From Anthopleura xanthogrammica (lineage: Eukaryota > Cnidaria > Anthozoa > Actiniaria > Actiniidae), in contig OZ025223.1 in assembly GCA_964019055.1 (NCBI GenBank), positions 5,632,625-5,696,624 of the forward strand: a DNA stretch of 64,000 nt. Direction: 5' to 3'. Under the pieces are notes generated by a model that was not told the origin of the DNA, made no database searches, and saw nothing but the letters and a program-made list of their open reading frames with translations. Below, one piece after another: positions 10,869 to 20,490 of this stretch (positions are counted from its first letter, which is position 1; each line of letters begins with the position of its first letter). The position numbers were made by a program, and so were the translations under genes.

Positions 10869-11753
10869 CTAGTTTTTACAGGTGTCAGAGCATATTAGTT
10901 TTTCCCATTTACTTAAGTGATTTACAAGTTTTCCCCTCTTTAAAGCAATTTTATATTCTATTGTTTGTGTCAGCCTTAGGTGGTTAAGAAACCGATGTAG
11001 TGTTGGTATTTTCCCTTGTGATCTATATTTATATAATAGTAGTTTGTATATAATAAGTATCTGATTGATCAAAGCTTCACACTTTTTCGACTCTACGCCC
11101 AATATAATGTTAGCAATATTTAGTTCTGGCAAGATTATATCAAATTGATAAAGCCAAGTTTTAATTTGGAAATAAAAATTTTTGGATTCCATGCACTCTA
11201 TGAAAAGATGATCAACCGATTCGGTATGAGTGGAGCAGAACGAGCAATTTGGCAGTGGTATTAATTTAAAACGAAATAAATCTTTGTTTAGATACAAACA
11301 ATTATTTAATATTTTGAACTGAAAGCATCTTGTGTATGTGTCTATTACTGAACTATATATGCGCAAGTATATGTTTTCCCAGTTTGTAATAACATTCCCA
11401 ATTCTTTTTTCTATATTGCTTTGTGCGGTGGACTTTTGGAATTTTTTCCCAATCATTTCCCTGTATATAAGGTTATTTTGCTTTTTCTTTGCTGCCGATG
11501 CAAGTATTTCCATTAGTGACATTTTTTGACCGTTTTCTGTGCGATCTTTTAACATCACCTTCCACTGAGGAGGAATTGCCGAAACTAAACACACCCAATA
11601 AAAATAATAGTCAGCTTCTACACCCTTGGTCTCCATAGTCTGCCAATGAAAAAGGAGAGAATCGTCACACAGGTCACTCAAGTGCCATATCCCCTTAGAA
11701 GCTAGTTGATGGTAATAACACGATGTTCCTCCAATAGTAATACACCTATTATT
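10869..11753 (-). pseudogene. LINE ORF2, C-terminal region with CCHC zinc knuckle (downstream of nonsense codon)
   Basis: This is the end of ORF2, in the same frame as the reverse transcriptase segment and separated from it only by the TGA at 11754-11756. The first Met in the piece is at 11681, but 24 codons before it are open and continue the ORF2 reading, so that Met is not a natural start. Numbered from that Met (270 residues), C146-x2-C149, H158 and C163 form a CCHC-type knuckle of the zf-RVT kind, with the wording DHLFIEC, typical of the C-terminal domain of L1-like and Tx1-like ORF2 proteins. That domain is thought to help bind RNA. The protein ends at TAG 10869-10871. It would be made only by readthrough. 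Confidence 0.85.
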
Positions 11754-13361
11754 TCATAGTGGTTGCTCTAAGATATCCTTATAATTATCAACACGTCCTC
11801 TAGTATCAAAAACTTTTGCCCAGTTTGTTAGCAAGTTTTTATAAAACATCGTAGCTATTGTAGGGATTTTTTTTGGATCGAAGTTATACCCAATTGATTT
11901 AACTCCACCTATTCTATTTAACCATAAAGAAGGTATTATTTTCCAGGGTCTTTCCTCACCATTAAACAGTTTAAAAGCCCACTTTAAGCGATTTGTTTTA
12001 ATGTAAGACTCGAAATCAGGTAGTCTTAGTCCTCCTTCTTTGTAGTCACCAATCAAAGTATTGTATTTGATTTTTGGTTTCCTACCATGCCAAATAAAAT
12101 CACTTATTTCTTTTTTTACCCTTGCTATAAATTTATCAGAGACATCAATTTTTGAGCATATATAATAGAGTTTTGATAGTGCCAAAGACTTTACCACCAA
12201 TATTCTGCCATAAAGTGTTAAACTACGCATTCTCCATATAGATAACACTGTTTTAAAATTTTCAAAAACCTTATCAAAGTTATTTGCATCCCTAATATTT
12301 CTATTATAAGAAAAGTGAATCCCTAAAATTTTAACACTCTGCTGATAAAGGTCAACCCATTTAATCGAATCAGTCCTCGGGTTCTCTGGATTATCTTTGC
12401 CTAGCCATGCGGCTTCTGATTTCGAATTATTCACTTTAAGTGATGAGTGCTGGTAAAAGGTGTTTAATGCCCCGAGAGCCATATCCAAGGAATTTAAATC
12501 TTTAAGAAAAAGAGTGGTGTCATCAGCAAAGAGTGTTATCTTTTTATGATTACCATCAGCTCTAAACCCGTGAATCTCTTCGTTTTTCCTAATGAGAGTG
12601 GCAAGCGTTTCAATTACAAGGATAAAGATGTACGGGGAAATAGGGTCTCCCTGTCTGGTGCCCCTCTTGATCTCAAAGAAATTTGTAGCAGTTCCGTTAT
12701 TTAAAACACAAGCCATATTCTCCTTCAGAAGCACTCTAATCCATTTTATAAATTGTGGACCAAATCCAAAATGTTTTAAAGTAGCAAAAATATAATTTCT
12801 TTCTATACTGTCAAAGGCCTTCTGGAAATCTACTGCTAATAAAATCAACGATTGGTTCACTTGAACTAAGTAATCCATAATATCTTCTATTAGACGGATT
12901 GGTTCTTCAATATTCCTATCTTTTACAAAGGCTGCCTGGTCGGGGTGAGTTAATTTATCCATGTATTTAGACATTCTATTACTTAAGGCTTTACTGCATA
13001 TTTTGGAATCAACATTAATCAAGCTAATAGGTCGCCACGAGTCTAATGACCTATTATCCTTATTTGGCTTTTCTATTAGGGTTATTACTGCTTGTTTTTG
13101 TGAAGTTGTTAACTCTCCTTCGTCAAAACTATTGTTTAAACAGCTAACTAGGTCTTTGCTTATACAATCCCAGAAGGCTATATAAAACTCTTTAGTAAGA
13201 CCATCATTTCCCGGAGTTTTAGAAGTTCCCAATTGTTTCAAACTAGTAAAGCATTCTGCTATTGTCAAATACCCTTCACACGATAACATTTCATCTTGTG
13301 ACAATGCCGGATTATCAATATGCTTTAGAAAATCGCAACAATCAGCCTGTAATATAATCAT
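11754..13361 (-). pseudogene. LINE ORF2, reverse transcriptase segment (fragment)
   Basis: An open stretch of 535 codons holding the reverse transcriptase that copies LINE RNA at the nicked target. Landmarks by residue: GNDGL 51-55, SWRPISL 108-114, AFVKDR 144-149, DFQKAFDS 178-185 (catalytic Asp 178), RQGDP 236-240, FADD 278-281 (catalytic Asp pair, about 12519-12530), then thumb-like sequence with LYGR 383-386 and GGLRLPDF 443-450. All three catalytic aspartates are present. It is in a different frame from the endonuclease segment, which it overlaps by 20 bp, so the Met at 13361 is incidental and not the natural start. The stop is a TGA where the family usually has Trp after the QPL wording. 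The reading resumes in the same frame beyond it. Confidence 0.93.
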
Positions 13362-14466
13362 TCATTACTTCAAGATCTTTTTTCAAACTGTCATGTTCTG
13401 CAACATAACTCGGCATCTTTTCCCAATCGGGTACTTTTTCGATGTCCTTAATTTTTGTTTCGAGATCTTGATACTTTTTTCGGAGTTTCTTAGCTCTAGC
13501 TTTTGCATACTTCATCGTAAATTTCCGTACCTCATATTTAATCAACTCCCAACGGCTCCGTGGGCACAATATATTCATATTTGACAATTCATTTTTAACT
13601 TCCTGAATTTTGATTTTCATTTGCTCTATATAAATTGAGTCTTCTAAAAGTGAATTATTAAATTTCCAAAACGAAGAACCCCTTGGACTGTCTTCACAAA
13701 ACGACTTAATTTTTAACGTTACAGCAGAGTGATCCGTTGAAGGAGATGGTAGAATATCCGTCATTTCAATAAAGGGTTGTAAGTCATTTGACACAAAAAA
13801 ATAATCTAATCTACGATACAATACCGTATTAGACTTGGATTGCTTCCCTTGTCCTTTTCCTGACCAGGTATAACGCTTTAGTGAACTGTTTCGAATACGC
13901 CAAATATCACACAAATCTAGCTCTAACATTATTTCTCGTATTGTTTCAATTGTTCTAATTTTTAGCACCGGATTACCACCACTAGCTTCCAAGTCAAGGT
14001 CAAAGATGAAATTAAAATCCCCGCCCCATATAATTCGTGTATCTTCAGGTAGATCTAAGTTTGTAATTTTTTGATAGATCAGCATTAGGAGATCAACTTG
14101 ACTACTTTCATCATTAGGTGCGTAAATGTTAATTAGCAAAAAAGGACTTCCTTGGAGCTCGCACAAAGCAATTATGCATCTACCCTGAGTGTCTGTTTCT
14201 ACCGATATTATTTTATGCTCTAGGTTTTTGCCAAACAAAATTCCTACACCCCTACTATTTGATGAACCATGGGAAAACAATACTTTGCCTCTAAATCGTT
14301 GAGTCCATTGAAATTCGTTGCTTTCAGTTGAATGTGTTTCCTGTAGGAATGTAATTCCTTTGTGGCCACCATGTCGGGCAATCCAACTTAGCATTTTACG
14401 ACATTTTTTGTAATCCCTAAGGCCTCTTACATTAAGAGACAAAAGACCGAAATCCAATTCTTGCAT
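13342..14466 (-). pseudogene. LINE ORF2, APE-type endonuclease segment (N-terminal, truncated by frame change)
   Basis: Start of ORF2, 374 codons from ATG 14464-14466; an in-frame TAA four codons upstream bounds the start. The exonuclease/endonuclease/phosphatase fold is complete: LNVRGL 11-16 (Asn 12), QETH 42-45 (Glu 43), YAPN 115-118, GGDFN 148-152 (Asp 150, Asn 152), RRLDYFF 218-224 (Asp 221) and STDH 243-246 (Asp 245, His 246). This enzyme nicks the target to prime reverse transcription. Residues about 260-370 are a charged linker rich in Lys, Arg and Glu. The frame ends in TGA at 13342-13344, just where the family would continue into the conserved linker before the reverse transcriptase, so this copy encodes only an endonuclease. 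Confidence 0.93.
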
Positions 14467-14879
14467 TAAGAAGATTTAAAAATAAATAAACCGGGGGAAA
14501 AAACCATACTCGTCTGCTCCACACATAAGTAGTAGTAAAATGCCTTACAAAAAAAAAACATTTAACAGTGAAACATAAAACCGTAACAACAATAGAACGA
14601 ACATAAGTTAGAACATTAATAGTAACGCCGTATAAACCCAAATACATCGTTTACTAACAACAATTGTTAGAAGAGCAAATCCGTATTCCCCAGAGTCAAT
14701 AGAACATAAATTTAACGACAAAGCCGTACCAGCACAGGCGCAATAAACTATGTATTAGGAACTAATTCAATTTAGTTTAGAATAATAAAATATGCCAATT
14801 TGCGAGTAGGACGTTGTATAAAGAAATACTCAGAATAAATATATGAAAATATATGAATGTGTATATAGTTATTGTCAAT
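14467..14879 (-). other. LINE inter-ORF spacer (413 bp)
   Basis: Between the ORF1 stop (TAA at 14880-14882) and the ORF2 start. It has stop codons in all useful frames. The one open stretch (14432-14647) is 71 codons, overlaps the ORF2 start and resembles nothing I know. It contains a ten-base A-run near 14549 on the plus strand. The spacer is long for a LINE with two ORFs, so ORF2 translation would need reinitiation or an internal entry mechanism (inference). Confidence 0.7.
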
Positions 14880-15743
14880 TTAAATGTACATGCTTTCTAA
14901 CTCACTATAGTTATTAACCTTAACAGCACGATCACCCTTTTCTTTAGTAATAAAGATTTTACCGTCTGTGGTCCAGGTCTTGTACCATTTGTTTATCTTT
15001 GTTCTTTTCCTAGCTTCAGCAAATAATTTCCTTCTATAAGCTGTCAGGTTTTCGTTGATGTATATCTCTTTGGCTCCATTCAACTCGTCTTCGTCCTCGG
15101 TGCCGCGCAGTTTTCGACGTGAAAAATAGATTTGTGACTTAATCTTGTGACTCTTGAATTTTGCAATAATCGGTCGAACCCCTTTTAACTTGACTGGTAG
15201 ACGATGGACAATTTCGATTTCGTCTTCTTCAACTTCAACTCCCACACGATCTGCTACCTTAATTACAATTTCGTCGAGGTCTTCCCCTTTACTCTCTGGT
15301 ACACCATGAATTTCAAGACTGTTTTTCCTGGTGTACATTTCCAACGCTTCGGTTTTATCTTCGGCTTCTTGAACTCTGTTTTCCAAGGTTCTAAGTCGTA
15401 TATTGTTAGTTGCACAGGAAGATTCTAAACTCTTAACTTTAGTTTGAAGTACGGATTTGTCTTTTTTGAGCTCTTCTATCAGAGTGTTCTGCATTGATAG
15501 GCCGGCTTTCACCTCATCTAAATCTTGTCTTAACTGGGCATTGGCTTCTAATAAGGATGATGTATTTATCCTCACCTCAGTTAGAATTGCAAGTAAAGTT
15601 TCATTTGTCACTTCCGAGTCGGCCATTTTTAATGCTTTAGGTGTTGGTTGCTGAGGGCTTCCATATGATGATGTTGACGACAGGTCCTCTCTAGTTCTTA
15701 TAGTTCCTGAAGAGTTCTTTGAATTGTTTTCCATATTACTCAT
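14880..15743 (-). CDS. LINE ORF1 protein, coiled coil plus FP-like nucleic-acid-binding domain (intact)
   Basis: A complete frame of 287 codons from ATG 15741-15743, with A at -3 (good start context), to TAA 14880-14882. LINE ORF1 proteins coat the element RNA as multimers and act as chaperones. Residues 1-45 are Ser/Thr/Asn-rich and probably disordered. Residues about 48-138 form a long heptad-rich coiled coil. From 141 there is a conserved core with NSLEIHGVPE (141-150), HRLP (180-183), RPIIAKF (190-196) and INENLT (229-234), ending in a short region with WTTDGKIFI. That wording matches the Baculo_FP-like/RRM-like ORF1 domain of many invertebrate LINEs and not the mammalian L1 sequence closely (recognition by eye). 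No zinc knuckle is seen. It is the only intact gene in the window. Confidence 0.88.
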   Translation of the reverse strand: MSNMENNSKNSSGTIRTREDLSSTSSYGSPQQPTPKALKMADSEVTNETLLAILTEVRINTSSLLEANAQLRQDLDEVKAGLSMQNTLIEELKKDKSVLQTKVKSLESSCATNNIRLRTLENRVQEAEDKTEALEMYTRKNSLEIHGVPESKGEDLDEIVIKVADRVGVEVEEDEIEIVHRLPVKLKGVRPIIAKFKSHKIKSQIYFSRRKLRGTEDEDELNGAKEIYINENLTAYRRKLFAEARKRTKINKWYKTWTTDGKIFITKEKGDRAVKVNNYSELESMYI

Positions 15744-15846
15744 TTTTGGCTGGAGTGGGATTGCAACATAGCGGGGAATTTAAACGGATTTGGCGGAGCT
15801 TTAGAGAAGACGTCCGCTCGCCATGGCTCAGTGCTCCCAAAATGGT
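15744..15846 (-). promoter_or_regulatory. LINE 5' UTR / possible internal promoter (about 103 bp)
   Basis: Sequence between ORF1 and the satellite. It is clearly richer in G+C and CpG than either flank (for example GGCGGAGC and GACGTCCGC on the plus strand). LINEs carry an internal promoter in the 5' UTR, but 103 bp is short, so either the family has a very compact promoter or this copy lost part of it. No TATA box or specific factor site is claimed. Confidence 0.5.
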
Positions 15847-15863
15847 AAAATTCTCAGGAAATT
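15847..15863. other. Satellite-derived filler at the LINE 5' junction
   Basis: Seventeen bases between the LINE and the right target-site duplication match the satellite stretch beginning AAAATTCTCAGG. With the next four bases (15864-15867) the match is 21 bp, corresponding to 10620-10640. The normal satellite does not join this stretch to CAAGAGGTATT: about 104 bp that should lie between them is missing. Confidence 0.75.
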
Positions 15864-15875
15864 TCAAGAGGTATT
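15864..15875. repeat. Target-site duplication, right copy (12 bp)
   Basis: TCAAGAGGTATT, identical to 10733-10744. The satellite resumes in the correct phase right after it (ATCATGAGCAAAAAG). Confidence 0.85.
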
Positions 15876-17260
15876 ATCATGAGCAAAAAGTGGGGGTTTC
15901 AGCAAACAGGTCACGCCGTAAGCGAAAAACCTGGTTTTGAGAGCCAAAATGGCCATTTTTCAGTTTTTTGGGCTAAAAAGTTTTTTTTCCAGCAAAACAG
16001 TGTTTTGGACAGCCAAAATGTGCTTTTCTCGTCCAAAGCTTGCGTTTAGCAGTGAAAAACGTCGTGTTTTGAGCAAAAGAAAATTCTCAGGAAATTTCAA
16101 ATTTTCTCAGCAAAAAACACTTTTTTGACCAAAAAGCACCTTTACTCAGCCAAAACCGAATTTTTTTTCGCCAAAACGTCGTGTTTTTATCTCAAGAGGT
16201 ATTATCATGAGCAAAAAGTGGGGGTTTCAGCAAACAGGTCACACCGTAAGCGAAAAACCTGGTTTTGAGAGCCAAAATGGCCATTTTTCAGTTTTTTTGG
16301 GCTAAAAAGTTTTTTTTTCCAGCAAAACAGTGTTTTGGACAGCCAAAATGTGCTTTTCTCGTCCAAAGCTTGCGTTTAGCAGTGAAAACGTCGTGTTTTG
16401 AGCAAAAGAAAATTCTCAGGAAATTTCAAATTTTCTCAGCAAAAAACAACTTTTTTGACCAAAAAGCACCTTTACTCAGCCAAAACCGAATTTTTTTTCG
16501 CCAAAACGTCGTGTTTTTATCTCAAGAGGTATTATCATGAGCAAAAAGTGGGGGTTTCAGCAAACAGGTCACGCCGTAAGCGAAAAACCTGGTTTTGAGA
16601 GCCAAAATGGCCATTTTTCAGTTTTTTGGGCTAAAAAGTTTTTTTTTCCAGCAAAACAGTGTTTTGGACAGCCAAAATGTGCTTTTCTCGTCCAAAGCTT
16701 GCGTTTAGCAGTGAAAACGTCGTGTTTTGAGCAAAAGAAAATTCTCAGCAAATTTCAAATTTTCTCAGCAAAAAACAACTTTTTTGACCAAAAAGCACCT
16801 TTACTCAGCCAAAACCGAATTTTTTTTCGCCAAAACGTCGTGTTTTTATCTCAAGAGGTATTATCATGAGCAAAAAGTCGGGGTTTCAGCAAACAGGTCA
16901 CACCGTAAGCGAAACACCTGGTTTTGAGAGCCAAAATGGCCATTTTTCAGTTTTTTGGGCTAAAAAGTTTTTTTTTCCAGCAAAACAGTGTTTTGGACAG
17001 CCAAAATGTGCTTTTCTCGTCCAAAGCTTGCGTTTAGCAGTGAAAACGTCGTGTTTTGAGCAAAAGAAAATTCTCAGGAAATTTCAAATTTTCTCGGCAA
17101 AAAACAACTTTTTTGACCAAAAAGCACCTTTACTCAGCCAAAACCGAATTTTTTTTCGCCAAAACGTCGTGTTTTTATCTCAAGAGGTATTATCATGAGC
17201 AAAAAGTGGGGGTTTCAGCAAACAGGTCACGCCGTAAGCGAAAAACCTGGTTTTGAGAGC
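15868..17260 (+). repeat. Diverged monomers beside the LINE
   Basis: The first four monomers right of the insertion carry several private changes: an extra A at GTGAAAAACG (near 16053), a lost A in the AACAAC tract (near 16118), an extra T in the CAGTTTTTTTGGG run (near 16292), CACACC near 16243 and 16910, AGTCGGGG near 16877, GAAACACC near 16911 and TCTCGGC near 17094. Indels are denser here than in the rest of the array. Confidence 0.65.
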
Positions 17261-18182
17261 CAAAATGGCCATTTTTCAGTTTTTTGGGCTAAAAAGTTTT
17301 TTTTTCCAGCAAAACAGTGTTTTGGACAGCCAAAATGTGCTTTTCTCGTCCAAAGCTTGCGTTTAGCAGTGAAAACGTCGTGTTTTGAGCAAAAGAAAAT
17401 TCTCAGGAAATTTCAAATTTTCTCAGCAAAAAACAACTTTTTTGACCAAAAAGCACCTTTACTCAGCCAAAACCGAATTTTTTTTCGCCAAAACGTCGTG
17501 TTTTTATCTCAAGAGGTATTATCATGAGCAAAAAGTGGGGGTTTCAGCAAACAGGTCACGCCGTAAGCGAAAAACCTGGTTTTGACAGCCAAAATGGCCA
17601 TTTTTCAGTTTTTTGGGCTAAAAAGTTTTTTTTTCCAGCAAAACAGTGTTTTGGACAGCCAAAATGTGCTTTTCTCGTCCAAAGCTTGCGTTTAGCAGTG
17701 AAAACGTCGTGTTTTGAGCAAAAGAAAATTCTCAGGAAATTTCAAATTTTCTCAGCAAAAAAACAACTTTTTTGACCAAAAAGCACCTTTACTCAGCCAA
17801 AACCGAATTTTTTTTCGCCAAAACGTCGTGTTTTTATCTCAAGAGGTATTATCATGAGCAAAAAGTGGGGGTTTCAGCAAACAGGTCACGCCGTAAGCGA
17901 AAAACCTGGTTTTGAGAGCCAAAATGGCCATTTTTCAGTTTTTTGGGCTAAAAAGTTTTTTTTCCCAGCAAAACAGTGTTTTGGACAGCCAAAATGTGCT
18001 TTTCTCGTCCAAAGCTTGCGTTTAGCAGTGAAAACGTCGTGTTTTGAGCAAAAGAAAATTCTCAGGAAATTTCAAATTTTCTCAGCAAAAAACAACTTTT
18101 TTGACCAAAAAGCACCTTTACTCAGCCAAAACCGAATTTTTTTTCGCCAAAACGTCGTGTTTTTATCTCAAGAGGTATTATC

Positions 18183-20490
18183 ATGAGCAAAAAGTGGGGG
18201 TTTCAGCAAACAGGTCACGCCGTAAGTGAAAAACCTGGTTTTGAGAGCCAAAGTGGCCATTTTTCAGTTTTTTGGGCTAAAAAGTTTTTTTTCCCAGGAA
18301 AACAGTGTTTTGAACAGCCAAAATGTGCTTTTCTCGTCCAAAGCTTGCGTTTAGCAGTGAAAACGTCGTGTTTTGAGCAAAAGAAAATTCTCAGGAAATT
18401 TCAAATTTTCTCAGCAAAAAACAACTTTTTTGACCCAAAAGCACCTTTACTCAGCCAAAACCGATTTTTTTTTCGCCAAAACGTCGTGTTTTTATCTCAA
18501 GAGGTATTATCATGAGCAAAAAGTGGGGGTTTCAGCAAACAGGTCACGCCGTAAGCGAAAAACCTGGTTTTGAGAGCCAAAATGGCCATTTTTCAGTTTT
18601 TTGGGCTAAAAAGTTTTTTTTTCCAGCAAAACAGTGTTTTGAACAGCCAAAATGTGCTTTTCTCGTCCAAAGCTTGCGTTTAGCAGTGAAAACGTCGTGT
18701 TTTGAGCAAAAGAAAATTCTCAGGAAATTTCAAATTTTCTCAGCAAAAAACAACTTTTTTGACCAAAAAGCACCTTTACTCAGCCAAAACCGAATTTTTT
18801 TTCGCCAAAACGTCGTGTTTTTATCTCAAGAGGTATTATCATGAGCAAAAAGTGGGGGTTTCAGCAAACAGGTCACGCCGTAAGCGAAAAACCTGGTTTT
18901 GAGAGCCAAAATGGCCATTTTTCAGTTTTTTGGGCTAAAAAGTTTTTTTTCCCAGGAAAACAGTGTTTTGAACAGCCAAAATGTGCTTTTCTCGTCCAAA
19001 GCTTGCGTTTAGCAGTGAAAACGTCGTGTTTTGAGCAAAAGAAAATTCTCAGCAAATTTCAAATTTTCTCAGCAAAAAACAACTTTTTTGACCAAAAAGC
19101 ACCTTTACTCAGCCAAAACCGAATTTTTTTTTCGCCAAAACGTCGTGTTTTTATCTCAAGAGGTATTATCATGAGCAAAAAGTGGGGGTTTCAGCAAACA
19201 GGTCACGCCGTAAGCGAAAAACCTGGTTTTGAGAGCCAAAATGGCCATTTTTCAGTTTTTTGGGCTAAAAAGTTTTTTTTTCCAGCAAAACAGTGTTTTG
19301 AACAGCCAAAATGTGCTTTTCTCGTCCAAAGCTTGCGTTTAGCAGTGAAAACGTCGTGTTTTGAGCAAAAGAAAATTCTCAGGAAATTTCAAATTTTCTC
19401 AGCAAAAAACAACTTTTTTGACCAAAAAGCACCTTTACTCAGCCAAAACCGAATTTTTTTTCGCCAAAACGTCGTGTTTTTATCTCAAGAGGTATTATCA
19501 TGAGCAAAAAGTGGGGGTTTCAGCAAACAGGTCACGCCGTAAGCGAAAAACCTGGTTTTGAGAGCCAAAATGGCCATTTTTCAGTTTTTTGGGCTAAAAA
19601 GTTTTTTTTTCCAGCAAAACAGTGTTTTGGACAGCCAAAATGTGCTTTTCTCGTCCAAAGCTTGCGTTTAGCAGTGAAAACGTCGTGTTTTGAGCAAAAG
19701 AAAATTCTCAGCAAATTTCAAATTTTCTCAGCAAAAAACAACTTTTTTGACCAAAAAGCACCTTTACTCAGCCAAAACCGAATTTTTTTTCGCCAAAACG
19801 TCGTGTTTTTATCTCAAGAGGTATTATCATGAGCAAAAAGTGGGGGTTTCAGCAAACAGGTCACGCCGTAAGCGAAAAACCTGGTTTTGACAGCCAAAAT
19901 GGCCATTTTTCAGTTTTTTGGGCTAAAAAGTTTTTTTTTCCAGCAAAACAGTGTTTTGGACAGCCAAAATGTGCTTTTCTCGTCCAAAGCTTGCGTTTAG
20001 CAGTGAAAACGTCGTGTTTTGAGCAAAAGAAAATTCTCAGGAAATTTCAAATTTTCTCAGCAAAAAACAACTTTTTTGACCAAAAAGCACCTTTACTCAG
20101 CCAAAACCGAATTTTTTTTCGCCAAAACGTCGTGTTTTTATCTCAAGAGGTATTATCATGAGCAAAAAGTGGGGGTTTCAGCAAACAGGTCACGCCGTAA
20201 GCGAAAAACCTGGTTTTGAGAGCCAAAATGGCCATTTTTCAGTTTTTTGGGCTAAAAAGTTTTTTTTTCCAGCAAAACAGTGTTTTGGACAGCCAAAATG
20301 TGCTTTTCTCGTCCAAAGCTTGCGTTTAGCAGTGAAAACGTCGTGTTTTGAGCAAAAGAAAATTCTCAGCAAATTTCAAATTTTCTCAGCAAAAAACAAC
20401 TTTTTTGACCAAAAAGCACCTTTACTCAGCCAAAACCGAATTTTTTTTCGCCAAAACGTCGTGTTTTTATCTCAAGAGGTATTATCATGA
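18183..20490 (+). repeat. Satellite dimer-type block (658-bp spacing)
   Basis: CCCAGGAAAACAG occurs in the monomers at 18183 and 18841, and CTCAGCAAATTTC in those at 18841, 19500 and 20158, each about 658 bp apart, with ordinary monomers between. GAACAG is present from 18183 to about 19.4 kb and then returns to GGACAG. The pattern indicates local amplification of a two-monomer unit. Confidence 0.7.

Larger units (their letters stand above)
10743..15863 (-). mobile_element. Non-LTR retrotransposon (LINE), L1/Tx1-like, near full length, defective
   Basis: On the minus strand the element reads 5' UTR, ORF1, a 413-bp spacer, ORF2, a short 3' UTR and a poly(A) tail, which is the order of an APE-type LINE. 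ORF1 is intact. ORF2 has all endonuclease and reverse transcriptase signature motifs but carries one nonsense codon and one deletion with a frame change. A 12-bp target-site duplication and a pure tail of 28-30 nt point to target-primed reverse transcription and a fairly recent insertion. Positions 15847-15863 are satellite-like filler, so LINE sequence proper probably ends at 15846. The L1/Tx1 placement comes from motif wording (SLNVRGLR, QETH, YAPN, GGDFN, SWRPISL, FADD) without a tree. No LTR or integrase is seen. Confidence 0.93.

Noticed and set aside
14432..14647. Additional LINE gene of 71 codons between ORF1 and ORF2
   Set aside because: It overlaps the ORF2 start in another frame, has no recognisable domain and fits an incidental open stretch.
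10743..15863. LTR retrotransposon or endogenous virus
   Set aside because: No long terminal repeats, protease, RNase H or integrase motifs; the poly(A) tail, APE endonuclease and target duplication identify a non-LTR element.
11332..15940. Plus-strand open frames inside the LINE (11332-11529, 12592-12795, 12961-13185, 13393-13584, 15204-15428, 15457-15654, 15719-15940)
   Set aside because: Antisense shadows of ORF1 and ORF2 or of the 5' junction, with no motif of their own.
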